A DNA stretch of 64,000 nucleotides from Paracoccaceae bacterium (GTDB lineage Bacteria; Pseudomonadota; Alphaproteobacteria; Rhodobacterales; Rhodobacteraceae), in assembly GCA_958296035.1 (NCBI GenBank), contig OY282431.1, positions 3,146,037-3,210,036 on the forward strand. The letters run 5' to 3'. The translations under genes and the position numbers were made by a program. Below the pieces are notes generated by a model. It saw only the letters and a list, made by a program, of their open reading frames with translations, ran no database searches and was not told where the DNA came from. Of this stretch, positions 38,014 to 47,979 are shown one piece after another. Position 1 is the stretch's first letter. Each line of letters begins with the position of its first letter.

Positions 38014-39339
38014 CTACGAATTAACCCCGGCGAAATCCATTCTTATGTCACGCAGGGTCTCTTGCTTGAAGAAAGATCGGTAGCCGTTTGGTGCACCAAT
38101 AACGCTTCCAAGGTTGTCCAGCTTGATCGGATAAATCTGGACACTCAGCCTGTTTCGCTCGAAATACAGAATCAACACGTCTTCAGGTGTCAGTCCAGTT
38201 GTTCCATCGCGCACTTCCATGCGCACCCGGTCCAGGATGTGATCGCTGTGCGTTTCCACGATAAGCTGGTTTTTGTCGGCAGCCATTCGACACATGATGG
38301 ACCCTAGCGCTGCCTGCGCACTTGGATGAAGGTGCACCTCTGGCTGCTGCAACAGGTACAGCCTGGGAGAACTTGAGCGAAGAAACTCGACAAGGAGGGG
38401 CAGTATCTGGCTTATGCCGTATCCTACATCAATGAGGTCTTTCCATGGGCCTTTCAGGTTACCACCATGCTTTCTTACCTGAACCTTGAAAGGATCATTA
38501 CCTTTCTTACCCAAGTTCTTGATCCTGAACTCATCGAAGAGTCCTAATTTCCTTCCATACTCCACAAGGTCGTTCTTCAGTGATTTCCAATGACTGTTGT
38601 TGGACCTCTTCAATTCTGCCAGAAAATCTGGAATTCGCCGACCTTGCGGATCGGAACCGGAGAGCGAAGGGTCATAGGTCCGTCCGGGCTCTGAACGAAC
38701 CGGAGCACTCGCAAAAGGCCTGGGCGCCCTTCCCGGGATGCTAATTGCGAGATCAAGTCCCATTAAAATGTCTTCCTCCTGAAGCGGCGGCGCCACTCCC
38801 TGGGGTTCACCGGTCAGCAAGAATTGACTTGCAGAGCGAACACCCCACAGCCAATTTCCGCCCGGAAATCGAACGCCCTCCCAGGTCCAGCTGCCGTTGC
38901 GCGTTGTCAGCACACAATTGTTTCGATTGACCTCAAGTGAGTATTCGTCACTCCTGATGGTAATTCTTTGAGCAATAATGTTCGCATGGTCGCGGGCGAA
39001 CTTGACCTTGAATTCTATTTTCCCGATTCCTTGGACTGGATCCGAACTCTTGTAGGCAAACCCACCGGTAAAGCTCTCTGCCTGACCCCCTCGACCGCCT
39101 CTGTGATGTGCGATATCTTCGAAGGTTCCAAGATCGTATGGCTCTTTCTTGAAGTTTGGTAACCGAGACCCCGAGTGGCACAATTCAGTGAGAGCCAGGA
39201 CCATAGCCTGAAATGACGTCTTGCCGGTGCTATTGTCACCGACCAGCAACGTGAGTGGCGCCAAAGGGGCAACTTGCCGTTCCCTGAAACACCGGAAGTT
39301 TTCTACTGAAATCTCGTCTATGAGAAATGGGGCAGTCAT
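38014..39339 (-). CDS. AAA ATPase, OLD-like with DUF3696-like C-terminus
   Basis: About 441 residues from ATG 39339; the frame extends to 39441 without family support. ISVENFRCFRERQVAPLAPLTLLVGDNSTGKTSF carries Walker A at 34-41, the long insertion ends in DVGYGISQILPLLVEFL (signature-like) and YLLQQPEVHLHPSAQ is Walker B with the following LIVETHSDHILDRVR as the H-switch. The tail GAPNGYRSFFKQETLRDIRM is DUF3696-like. This is the ABC-type ATPase of OLD/PARIS-like proteins but without a TOPRIM domain. Its coupled partner is a PIN nuclease, so a nuclease-gating defence role is inferred. Confidence 0.82.
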   Translation of the reverse strand: MTAPFLIDEISVENFRCFRERQVAPLAPLTLLVGDNSTGKTSFQAMVLALTELCHSGSRLPNFKKEPYDLGTFEDIAHHRGGRGGQAESFTGGFAYKSSDPVQGIGKIEFKVKFARDHANIIAQRITIRSDEYSLEVNRNNCVLTTRNGSWTWEGVRFPGGNWLWGVRSASQFLLTGEPQGVAPPLQEEDILMGLDLAISIPGRAPRPFASAPVRSEPGRTYDPSLSGSDPQGRRIPDFLAELKRSNNSHWKSLKNDLVEYGRKLGLFDEFRIKNLGKKGNDPFKVQVRKHGGNLKGPWKDLIDVGYGISQILPLLVEFLRSSSPRLYLLQQPEVHLHPSAQAALGSIMCRMAADKNQLIVETHSDHILDRVRMEVRDGTTGLTPEDVLILYFERNRLSVQIYPIKLDNLGSVIGAPNGYRSFFKQETLRDIRMDFAGVNS

Positions 39340-39678
39340 TGAACGAACAGACTCCTTCTGAGGTAGACTTGCATACATCCCCTGATACTGATCAAAAACT
39401 ATAGGCACATTCCCCGCCGGGTATGTCAACTGCAACCACACTGTACCTGGATGTCACAGGCCGGAAGTTCAGAAACCAGGCATCAGGCGAAGATGCCAGG
39501 TCGAGCCAGGCATCAGAGCGGTTGGCACCTGTTACGCTCAGGCGCATTGTTGCAACTTGTTGATGCCGTTTGTGACTCGGATTCAGAGGATACCTTCAAG
39601 GGTCCAACGCAGCCTGCTGTATCCTGAACTGCTGCCGAAGATGAGCCCAACGCTAAAGGGATTCTCCCGTTTGAACAC

Positions 39679-40902
39679 CTATCTTGACCTCGCCGTAGAG
39701 CGAGACTCAACCCACAACACGTAAATCGCGCAAAGGAAACCGATAACCGTGCATGCCAACATAATGAGAAACAGAGGGAATGGTCCACTCTCATCGGTTA
39801 GAGTTGCCCCGGCCAGTGCCGACAGCCCGGCGCCTATGCCAATTATAATTGCCCCTCCAATCCCGGACGCAGTTCCTGCGAGCTGCGGCCGTACCGACAG
39901 CATGCCCGCCATCGTGTTGGGCACAACAAGCCCGTTCCCGATACCAAGTATGGTCGCAAACCCGAAGAATCCGATTGGATGCGAAACGCCACTTGCAACT
40001 GCGATAACTGTGCCCAACGGTCCGAGAATTGTTACTACCGTTCCAATTAGCACCATCCTGTTGACACCTACGGATTGGGAAAAGCGGCCGGAAAGGAAAT
40101 TTCCAAGCATGTAGCCAAAAGCTGCCATACCGAAGTAAAAGCCAAGCGTCGATGCCGTCAGGCCATAGTGGTTGGTCCCGACAAACGGGGAGCCTCCAAG
40201 GTAGGCAAAGAAAGCCCCTGACGAAAACGAGCTGATAAGACAATATCCCCAGAACCTTCGAGAGCCGAACAATTCCGGATACTGGCGTACCTGAACGCGC
40301 AGACTGCTCGGCTTCCCGGCATAGGTTTCGCCCTGGTCGAAATAGCAGATTACGAGCAAGGTCATGCCAATGATCAGAAGCAGGGAGAAACTTGCTTTCC
40401 AGCCAAAGGCATCATCAAGTGTGCCGCCAATCATTGGCCCCAACATCGGCGCGACAGCCATGCCCATCGTTACATAACCCATGACCGATGCTGACTTTTC
40501 CAGCTCGTACATGTCCCTGACAATAGATCGCGAGAGGACCATGCCAGAAACTATGACAGCCTGGCACATGCGAAAGACCAGAAAGATCTCCACTGTTGGC
40601 GACAGCATGCATCCGAATGTCGCCACCAGGAACAGCACGATCGACCACTGAACAACAATCCGCCGTCCAAAATAGTCGGAAATCGGTCCTACGATTACCT
40701 GCAGGACAGCATTGACAAACAGATATGTTGCGACCGACAATTGCATCACGCGGTATTCGGTGTCGAAATACTCGGTCATGTTGGGCAGGGACGGCAGGAA
40801 CAATGTCATGGAGAGCGCCGGTATGGCAGATAGCATGATCAGGGTCACGATGTTGGGCGGCGTCGTTCTGTCCAGAAACCGTCGCGGTGTTTCCTCAGTC
40901 AT
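39679..40902 (-). CDS. Bcr/CflA-type MFS multidrug exporter
   Basis: 407 residues, twelve membrane helices. LSAIPALSMTLFLPSLPNMTEYF at the N-terminus and QLSVATYLFVNAVLQVIVGPISDYFGRRIVVQ contain the motif-A loop (GPISDYFGRR) typical of the Bcr/CflA drug:H+ antiporter group; MSPTVEIFLVFRMCQAV and RDMYE follow as usual. Inner membrane. It is monocistronic and no regulator is adjacent. Confidence 0.9.
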   Translation of the reverse strand: MTEETPRRFLDRTTPPNIVTLIMLSAIPALSMTLFLPSLPNMTEYFDTEYRVMQLSVATYLFVNAVLQVIVGPISDYFGRRIVVQWSIVLFLVATFGCMLSPTVEIFLVFRMCQAVIVSGMVLSRSIVRDMYELEKSASVMGYVTMGMAVAPMLGPMIGGTLDDAFGWKASFSLLLIIGMTLLVICYFDQGETYAGKPSSLRVQVRQYPELFGSRRFWGYCLISSFSSGAFFAYLGGSPFVGTNHYGLTASTLGFYFGMAAFGYMLGNFLSGRFSQSVGVNRMVLIGTVVTILGPLGTVIAVASGVSHPIGFFGFATILGIGNGLVVPNTMAGMLSVRPQLAGTASGIGGAIIIGIGAGLSALAGATLTDESGPFPLFLIMLACTVIGFLCAIYVLWVESRSTARSR

Positions 40903-41529
40903 GCAATTCAGTTCTCAACTATCAACTCTGTATGGCGAACGCCTGCCCGCATCTCAAGACATATAGGCACCCATAGCGCCTAATCATTGCTATGGACCCA
41001 AACTGCAAACCACAAACGCAAGACTTTATTGAGCCGGGCTGCTCCGATCGTCTTTCACACTCGAGAAAGAACGTTGGTCTGCCTCCAGATGGGCCCGCCG
41101 ACAGGATTTCGCCGGACCTTGCCTGGTTTGATTGTACGCCTTGTTCAGGGTAGCCGAGTGTACAGTGCCAGGAATGCGTGCCGTCCGTGAGCCCGATACG
41201 AGGGGAACAGGGCGGAATCTGATAACGCTTGAATTCAGGCAGCTTGTGCCAGTCAGCAGGTCCGCCACGGGCCAGCTGGCGTCAACCGGCCACCGACATG
41301 CGGTGCCTTTCCTGTCCAAAGATGAATCACGCAAAGCTGACATCTGCTCCAATGCCTGGGCTGACCAATGCTGATACCCTCATGTTGTCACCAGATGTAA
41401 ATGCACTGTCAGCGCGCTGCGCTGGAACCCTGGACCGACGGGTGGTGCAGAAAGGCGTTTGTAGTCTGTTTGGCAATCCCCGCTCAGTTGCATATTCGAA
41501 CCTGCACCGCTCAGTATGTAAATTTCTAA
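40903..41529. other. Long divergent gap without a supported gene
   Basis: 627 bases between divergent MFS and pccA genes. Frames on both strands are arginine- and serine-rich chance frames. Promoters for both genes must be here but I could not define them. Confidence 0.4.
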
Positions 41530-43530
41530 ATGTTCAAGAAGATTCTCGTAGCCAATCGCGGCGAAATAGCCTGCAGGATAATACGTACTGCCCGCAAGAT
41601 GGGCATTGCGACGGTTGCTGTCTACTCCGAAGCAGATCGCAATGCCGTGCATGTCAGGCGTGCCGACGAAGCTGTCTGCATTGGCCCGCCTCCGGTCAGC
41701 CAATCCTATATCGTAATCGGCAAAATTCTCGATGCGATCCAGCAAACCGGCGCAGAAGCCGTACATCCCGGTTACGGTCTTCTGTCCGAAAACAGAAATT
41801 TCGCGGCTGCCCTTGAAGCCGCCGGCATCGCGTTTGTCGGCCCGCCGGCAGCTGCCATTGAGGCTATGGGGGACAAGATCGCCTCGAAACGGATCGCCGC
41901 GGCGTGTGGCGTCTCGACGATTCCCGGTTATGCCGGGCAGATCGACTCCATCGAGGATGCACGCCGCATTGCAAGGGAAGTTGGCTTTCCGGTCATGATC
42001 AAGGCGTCGGCAGGTGGCGGTGGCAAGGGAATGCGAATTGCTCGCAGCGACAAGGACGTTGCCGAGGGATACGAAAGTTCTCGCAACGAGGCAGCCAGCG
42101 CCTTTGGCGATGATCGCATCCTGATCGAAAAATTTATCGAATCACCGCGACATATCGAGATACAGGTTCTTGCCGACAGGTTCGGTAACTGCATCCACCT
42201 CAATGAACGCGAATGCTCCATTCAGCGTCGCAACCAGAAGGTCATCGAAGAGGCGCCGTCGCCGTTTCTTGACGCCGCGACACGCACAGCCATGGGCAAC
42301 CAGGCAATCGCGCTCGCAAAGGCGGTGAACTACTGCTCGGCCGGTACAGTCGAGTTCATTGTCGACCGAAAAAAACGCTTCTACTTCCTTGAAATGAACA
42401 CTCGCCTGCAGGTTGAACATCCAGTTACCGAACTGATCACAGGGGTCGACCTTGTGGAGCAGATGCTTCGTGTGGCCTGGGGCGAACAGCTGTCTCATTC
42501 ACAGGAGGACGTTCCCATCAATGGCTGGGCCATGGAGGCTCGAGTCTATGCCGAGGATCCGTATCGCAATTTCCTTCCATCCACCGGACGCCTCACGCGC
42601 TACCGACCTCCGGCCGAATTGAACACAAGGGACATGGCGATTCGCAATGACGCGGGCGTATGCGAAGGGAGCACTATCAGCGTTCATTATGATCCCATGA
42701 TCGCCAAACTGTGCAGTTGGTCCAGTGATCGGCACAAGGCACTGCAAATCATGAGGGGTGCACTGGACGAATTTGAAGTCGAGGGATTGCAGTGCAATTT
42801 GCCCTTCCTGTCTGCAATCATGGATAGTTCCGCATTTGCAGGCGGAGAGTTTTCCACGGCATTCATCGAAGAGAACTACCCAGACGGATTTAGCGGCGTC
42901 GACCTGGATCAGGAGACAGTCACACAGCTGGCCGCCTGCAGTGCGGCAATGATAAGATTTGATGAACTGCGAAGAGCACGCATTTCCGGCAAGATGCCTC
43001 ATCATTCGCGCGTGGTCGGAAATGACTGGGTTGTAATCATAGGCGATCTGCAGCTGCCGTTTTGCCTCAGGGCACGGGACGGCGGATGCGATGCCCAGCT
43101 TCCGGATGGGCGCTGCATTCACATAGTAACGAACTGGACGCCTGGCCACCGGCTGGCAACCCTTCATATCGACGACCGCACACTCACGGTCAAGGTCGAC
43201 CCGATAACGGGAGGCTTGAGAATTCGCTATCGCGGTGCTGACTTGAACCTGCGGGTTCGAACACCGCGGCAAGCGGCGCTCGGAAAACTGATGCGGCGCA
43301 AGGCTGCAGCGGATACATCGTTGATGCTGCGATGTCCGATGCCGGGACTCGTCGTATCGATCGCTGTCAGTGAGGGTGAACGGGTAACTGCCGGACAACC
43401 TCTCTGCACAATCGAAGCCATGAAGATGGAGAACATTCTGAAGGCCGAACGTTCAGCGACTGTTCGTGTCATTCATGCCCGCCCGGGAAAAATTCTGGCC
43501 GTCGACGAAGTCATCATGGAATTCGAATAG
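41530..43530 (+). CDS. pccA: Propionyl-CoA (acyl-CoA) carboxylase biotin-containing subunit
   Basis: 666 residues. Biotin carboxylase domain: FKKILVANRGEIACRIIRTA, the ATP-grasp loop ASAGGGGKGMRIA near 160-168, HIEIQVLAD, RECSIQRRNQKVIEEAPSP and EMNTRLQVEHPVTE. A BT domain follows, and the C-terminal biotinyl domain has EAMKMEN with the biotinylated lysine near residue 632. It carboxylates biotin for transfer by a beta subunit (not in this window). With methylmalonyl-CoA mutase and meaB in the window the propionyl-CoA assignment is favoured, but 3-methylcrotonyl- or acetyl-CoA specificity cannot be excluded. Confidence 0.88.
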   Translation: MFKKILVANRGEIACRIIRTARKMGIATVAVYSEADRNAVHVRRADEAVCIGPPPVSQSYIVIGKILDAIQQTGAEAVHPGYGLLSENRNFAAALEAAGIAFVGPPAAAIEAMGDKIASKRIAAACGVSTIPGYAGQIDSIEDARRIAREVGFPVMIKASAGGGGKGMRIARSDKDVAEGYESSRNEAASAFGDDRILIEKFIESPRHIEIQVLADRFGNCIHLNERECSIQRRNQKVIEEAPSPFLDAATRTAMGNQAIALAKAVNYCSAGTVEFIVDRKKRFYFLEMNTRLQVEHPVTELITGVDLVEQMLRVAWGEQLSHSQEDVPINGWAMEARVYAEDPYRNFLPSTGRLTRYRPPAELNTRDMAIRNDAGVCEGSTISVHYDPMIAKLCSWSSDRHKALQIMRGALDEFEVEGLQCNLPFLSAIMDSSAFAGGEFSTAFIEENYPDGFSGVDLDQETVTQLAACSAAMIRFDELRRARISGKMPHHSRVVGNDWVVIIGDLQLPFCLRARDGGCDAQLPDGRCIHIVTNWTPGHRLATLHIDDRTLTVKVDPITGGLRIRYRGADLNLRVRTPRQAALGKLMRRKAAADTSLMLRCPMPGLVVSIAVSEGERVTAGQPLCTIEAMKMENILKAERSATVRVIHARPGKILAVDEVIMEFE

Positions 43531-43601
43531 ACGTGCACCCTGCCGGTTCCGGGAGTCATCTGGGTGTCACGCTTTCAGGTCCTGTCCAGGAACCCGCAAG
43601 C

Positions 43602-44081
43602 TCAGCGAGACTTTATCTCTTGCTGACGTATGGGCAACTTGTCGATGGCGTTGCTGAATTCCCGAACGCTCCATGCCGTTGGCTTGCGCAGAAAGACCGT
43701 GCCGTCCTTGGCAACGAGGATGATGACGAAATCCCGGGGCCGAAACTTGCGGCGCAGCTCACTCTTGGCTGCCGGATCGGTATCGCGCAATACCACCACA
43801 TCCCGTTCGGTCAGGAAGTGTTCTTCTCCGTCGAGATACGCCAGTTGCTCGACAAATCGGGGGTCAAAGGGCGAATCAGCCAGTATGATGAGTAGCCTCT
43901 TCTGCCACTTGAACTGTTCGATGGATATATCTCCAGACGCAGGGTCCGTGATGTCGATCACCTGCAACTGATCCTGGCTGTTCTCTGCCGCGGTTCCCGT
44001 CGCCACACCTGCAAGTGCAAACAACCCGAGCAACAGGATTGTAGCAAGGCCTGATCTCTGACGGAGTTTACCGGGTATCAT
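43602..44081 (-). CDS. DUF4174 domain protein, exported
   Basis: 159 residues. Residues 1-32 form a signal peptide (LATILLLGLFALAGVATGTAA). The mature part reads QFKWQKRLLIILADSPFDPRFVEQLAYLD, ERDVVVLRDTDPAAKSELRRKFRPRDFVIILVAKDGTVFLRKP, a thioredoxin-like DUF4174 fold without the CxxC cysteines. Likely periplasmic; function unknown. It converges with pccA. Confidence 0.8.
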   Translation of the reverse strand: MIPGKLRQRSGLATILLLGLFALAGVATGTAAENSQDQLQVIDITDPASGDISIEQFKWQKRLLIILADSPFDPRFVEQLAYLDGEEHFLTERDVVVLRDTDPAAKSELRRKFRPRDFVIILVAKDGTVFLRKPTAWSVREFSNAIDKLPIRQQEIKSR

Positions 44082-44299
44082 AGGTGGTTTACTGACGTAT
44101 CTCGGCTAGGAAGAGAATCCAAATAAGGTGCATTATGCATATAGTGCAATTTACAGGTGAATTGCAGACAATTCGCAAATAAAATGATGGTGATATGGCT
44201 GGACTGCATTCGATTACCGGCAAAATCAATGCGCCAGCAGCAACAGCCGATTAATCATGAAGAAACGGCCGAATCCACGCCACAGAAAGGGATCTGTCA

Positions 44300-46441
44300 A
44301 TGTCTGATAAACAGGACGCCTGGCGTCGACTCGCTGCCAGGGAACGCAAGGGGCAGCCTCTTGAGGACCTGAATTGGGAGACACTTGAAGGGATCAAGGT
44401 CAAACCGCTGTACATGGCCAATGATGTAGCCGACAATCCCTATCTTGACGACGTGCCGGGGCTCAATCCCTATCTCAGGGGCGTGCGCGCCACCATGTAC
44501 ACGCAACGACCCTGGACCATCCGCCAGTATGCCGGATTTTCGACCGCCGAGGAATCCAACGCCTTCTATCGACAGGCGCTCGCTGCCGGCCAACAGGGTG
44601 TTTCGGTAGCCTTCGACCTGGCGACGCACCGCGGCTACGACAGCGATCATCCACGCGTGGAGGGCGATGTCGGCAAGGCTGGCGTTGCCATAGACACAGT
44701 AGAAGATATGAAGATCCTTTTTGACGGGATACCGTTGGAAAAGGTTTCGGTATCGATGACCATGAATGGTGCAGTGCTACCCACAATGGCCAACTTCATA
44801 GTTGCCGGCGAAGAACAGGGGGTCGACACATCGCGGTTATCGGGAACAATTCAGAACGATATTCTCAAGGAGTTCATGGTACGCAATACCTATGTCTATC
44901 CTCCCGAACCGTCGATGCGCATCGTGGCCGACATCATTGCGTTCGCAAGCGACAGCATGCCGAGATTCAACTCGATTTCGATTTCCGGCTATCACATGCA
45001 GGAGGCCGGCGCCAATCTCGTTCAGGAACTGGCCTATACGCTGGCCAATGGCCGGGAGTATGTGCGCACGGCAGTCGCGCGCGGACTTGATGTCGACGCC
45101 TTCGCCGGCCGCCTGTCGTTCTTTTTTGCCATCGGCATGAATTTCTTCATGGAGGTGGCAAAGCTGCGCGCTGCGCGCCTGCTGTGGAGCCGCGTAATGT
45201 CGGAATTCAATCCACGCAACCCACGCTCCAGTATGCTGCGAACACATTGTCAGACAAGCGGTGTCAGCCTGCAGGAGCAGGACCCCTACAATAATGTGGT
45301 GCGCACGGCCTATGAAGCCATGGCCGCGGTGTTGGGCGGCACGCAGTCTCTCCATACCAATTCGCTCGATGAAGCGATTGCCTTGCCCACCGAATTCTCG
45401 GCCCGCATCGCCCGCAACACCCAGCTCATCCTGCAAGAGGAAACCGGCGTAACCCGCACTGTCGATCCACTTGCCGGATCCTACTATGTGGAAACACTGA
45501 CCAGGGAGCTCGCCGACCGCGCCTGGGCATTGATGCAGGAAATAGAAGACATGGGCGGCATGACCAAGGCGGTGGTGTCAGGTCTGCCGAAGCTGAAGAT
45601 CGAGGAAACAGCGGCCCGACGCCAGGCCATGATCGACCGGGGCGAGGAAGTCATCGTCGGGGTCAACAAATTTCGCCCTGACAAGCAGGAGCCAATCAAC
45701 TACCGCAGCATCAAGAACCGGGACGTCCGGCAGTCACAGACAGAGCGCCTTTGCAAGGTTCGCCAGTCTCGCGACCAGGACAGGTGTACTCGCGCCCTCG
45801 CAAACCTTGAGAATTGTGCTGCCCAGGGCGGCAATCTGATGCCGGCGGCGATCGAGGCGGCGCGCGCAAGGGCTTCAGTCGGCGAAATCTCAATGGCACT
45901 CGAGAATGTCTTCGGGCGCTTTCAGGGCAATGTTCAAGCTCTGAGCGGGGTCTACGGTCAGGCCTATGCAGGCGATCAGGCGTTTGAGAACATTCGCAAG
46001 AATGTCGAGTCCTTTGCCCGGAAGGAAGGGCGGCGACCGCGTATGCTGGTAGCCAAAATGGGGCAGGATGGTCACGACCGGGGAGCCAGGGTGATTGCGA
46101 CCGCATTTGCGGATCTCGGCTTCGACGTGGACATCGGGCCGTTGTTTCAGACACCTGCAGAAGCGGCCCGCGATGCGATCGACAATGATGTCCATGTTGT
46201 CGGCATAAGTTCGCAGGCCGCCGGACACTCGACGCTGGCACCGCAATTGATTGCTGCCCTCAGGAATGAGGGCGCTGACGACATTCTTGTCATTTGCGGT
46301 GGTGTTATTCCGCGCCAGGACTATGAGCCGCTGTTTGAAGAGGGCGTCGCTGCCATCTTTGGCCCCGGCACCAGCATTCCGGATGCCGCCAGGGACGTTC
46401 TCGAGCTCATCGAAAAGCGGCGATTGACGGACCATGGATAA
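44300..46441 (+). CDS. Methylmalonyl-CoA mutase
   Basis: 713 residues with GAAAGGGA upstream. The N-terminal TIM-barrel has [32 protein letters not shown] and [30 protein letters not shown] (the substrate-binding block) and [13 protein letters not shown]. The C-terminal B12 domain has [19 protein letters not shown], with the cobalt-ligating histidine of DxHxxG near residue 592, and [12 protein letters not shown]. It isomerises (R)-methylmalonyl-CoA to succinyl-CoA using adenosylcobalamin. A single fused subunit, as in many alphaproteobacteria. Confidence 0.96.
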   Translation: MSDKQDAWRRLAARERKGQPLEDLNWETLEGIKVKPLYMANDVADNPYLDDVPGLNPYLRGVRATMYTQRPWTIRQYAGFSTAEESNAFYRQALAAGQQGVSVAFDLATHRGYDSDHPRVEGDVGKAGVAIDTVEDMKILFDGIPLEKVSVSMTMNGAVLPTMANFIVAGEEQGVDTSRLSGTIQNDILKEFMVRNTYVYPPEPSMRIVADIIAFASDSMPRFNSISISGYHMQEAGANLVQELAYTLANGREYVRTAVARGLDVDAFAGRLSFFFAIGMNFFMEVAKLRAARLLWSRVMSEFNPRNPRSSMLRTHCQTSGVSLQEQDPYNNVVRTAYEAMAAVLGGTQSLHTNSLDEAIALPTEFSARIARNTQLILQEETGVTRTVDPLAGSYYVETLTRELADRAWALMQEIEDMGGMTKAVVSGLPKLKIEETAARRQAMIDRGEEVIVGVNKFRPDKQEPINYRSIKNRDVRQSQTERLCKVRQSRDQDRCTRALANLENCAAQGGNLMPAAIEAARARASVGEISMALENVFGRFQGNVQALSGVYGQAYAGDQAFENIRKNVESFARKEGRRPRMLVAKMGQDGHDRGARVIATAFADLGFDVDIGPLFQTPAEAARDAIDNDVHVVGISSQAAGHSTLAPQLIAALRNEGADDILVICGGVIPRQDYEPLFEEGVAAIFGPGTSIPDAARDVLELIEKRRLTDHG

Positions 46442-46743
46442 GCGTCCCAACAAGGCAACTCACCGGAATCGGCGGCGTTCGGTTGTGGAGGTGCATGTGT
46501 ACCTCCGACTCAGGTGCTTGTGTTTCGGCCACATTGACCTGTCGCGGACCTGATTGAAGCGCTTAAGGCTGATCGAAGGCGTCTTGCAGGCAATGGCAGG
46601 CAATAAACCTGAACTGCTGCTTGTTGTCAGAACGTATCCACGATTTATGCCGTGATGTTTCGGCAGGAAAGTCACACTCCTGCCAAGCACATCTCATCTG
46701 ACCATGAAAGGGCCCGGGATCGTATCCTGTTTTGCCCTCATGC
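46442..46743. other. Convergent gap without a supported gene
   Basis: 300 bases. Nothing recognised; no clear hairpin with a T tract. Confidence 0.35.
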
Positions 46744-47976
46744 CTATTGTCGTTTCTTCCAGAGCCGCACCATAAACCTGTCGTCTTCCTCGATTAGATC
46801 GGCCTCGGTGCCATTGTGATCTCTTATTGCTTCAACAATGCGAATTCGAACGCCCATGCCCCGGTGCTCGACGTTGCGGTAATCTCGAAGTATCTCCCTG
46901 AGAAGTCCATTACGGGCGACACGTACCACGCCCTCTTTCATCTTCTCCACGGTAACTCCGTTCGGCAGACGACCCGGTGAAATGACTTCCAACCGATCAC
47001 TATACAGCGAAACTTCTACATCGGTTCCTTCGTATGCGTAGTCTCGATGAACCAGTGCATTAACCACTGCTTCTCGCACGGCATGACGTGGAAAGTCCTT
47101 TTTTCGAATGCGTCGACCGCCTTCGAGCCAGGCATCACTTCCCATGTTTCGTTCCACAAAGTTTACCGTGCGATCAATCACACCAGTGTCGACCATGCCT
47201 CCGTTGGGAGAGATGATCGGTACCAGCGGGCCACGAATGTGTTCTTCATCGATTGTGTTGTAATCCTTGTGCTTGCCGGGAAAAACTGTAGCAGTCACGC
47301 CGGCCTGTTGTACCCGGCGGTTGGGATTCTTGCCGAACAGCAGGAGACCTGCGACTGTAGCGCGATCAGTGCTTCCGCTTGCAACCAGCAGATCGGAATT
47401 AAGCAGGATTTGCCTCCAGTTCTTTACATCAGAGCGTTCCGGCCCAGGTCGATTCATTACGACGCGGAAATAGTTGTCAACGCGATCAAGATCGAAGCTC
47501 TCCATCTCCAAATCCTGTACAGCCCTGAGTTCATAGTGGACAAGTTGGGCAGCCTGGTAGAACCTTGCCTCTTCACTTCTTGTCGCTTCACGTGACCCGC
47601 TGCCAACGCGGATATAGGTGACCCATGCGTTTGATTTCCTGGCCCTGTAAGGTTTACCTGCACTGTCGGAAGGGAGTTCAACAATACCAACTATGCCGTA
47701 GTCTTCTATGGAAATGGATGTCCATGCGGGTATCGTTGGAGGGTCCAGATTGTTTCGGGCGATGTTCATGATCCACTGTTCTGCTTCCCCACGGGGCCTG
47801 TTTAATCCAGAGATCCACCCATCATCTTCCACACCGAGCAAAATAGCACCGCCATGGAGATTCAAGAATGCGGACATCTCCTTAGCGATGTCAGCAGGTC
47901 GGCAGTCATCCCGCTTGAACTCAACGCGGGAGCTTTCTCCATTCTTGACGAGTTCGAGCAGTTCCGTTTCGTTCAC
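46744..47976 (-). CDS. AlbA_2/HATPase_c_4 domain protein
   Basis: 410 residues. The Schlafen-like AlbA_2 domain lies at about 1-150: SSRVEFKRDDCRPADIAKEMSAFLNLHGGAILLGVEDDG, with the acidic and lysine residues that bind nucleic acid or nucleotides in this fold. A HATPase_c_4 region follows (FPRHAVREAVVNALVHRDYAYEGTDVEVSLYSDRLEVISPGRLPNG, HRGMGVRIR). Often called a putative transcriptional regulator. It lies 3 bases after the PHP/SMC-like ATPase gene on the same strand, so the two form one operon and probably one complex. Confidence 0.82.
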   Translation of the reverse strand: MNETELLELVKNGESSRVEFKRDDCRPADIAKEMSAFLNLHGGAILLGVEDDGWISGLNRPRGEAEQWIMNIARNNLDPPTIPAWTSISIEDYGIVGIVELPSDSAGKPYRARKSNAWVTYIRVGSGSREATRSEEARFYQAAQLVHYELRAVQDLEMESFDLDRVDNYFRVVMNRPGPERSDVKNWRQILLNSDLLVASGSTDRATVAGLLLFGKNPNRRVQQAGVTATVFPGKHKDYNTIDEEHIRGPLVPIISPNGGMVDTGVIDRTVNFVERNMGSDAWLEGGRRIRKKDFPRHAVREAVVNALVHRDYAYEGTDVEVSLYSDRLEVISPGRLPNGVTVEKMKEGVVRVARNGLLREILRDYRNVEHRGMGVRIRIVEAIRDHNGTEADLIEEDDRFMVRLWKKRQ

Positions 47977-47979
47977 AAT

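Noticed and set aside
39477-39517. Two copies of CCAGGCATCAG 30 bases apart
   Set aside because: Only two short copies and no further repeats, so not a CRISPR array or a defined element.
42499-43398. 299-codon minus-strand frame inside pccA
   Set aside because: Shadow of the carboxylase; rich in His and Cys without structure.
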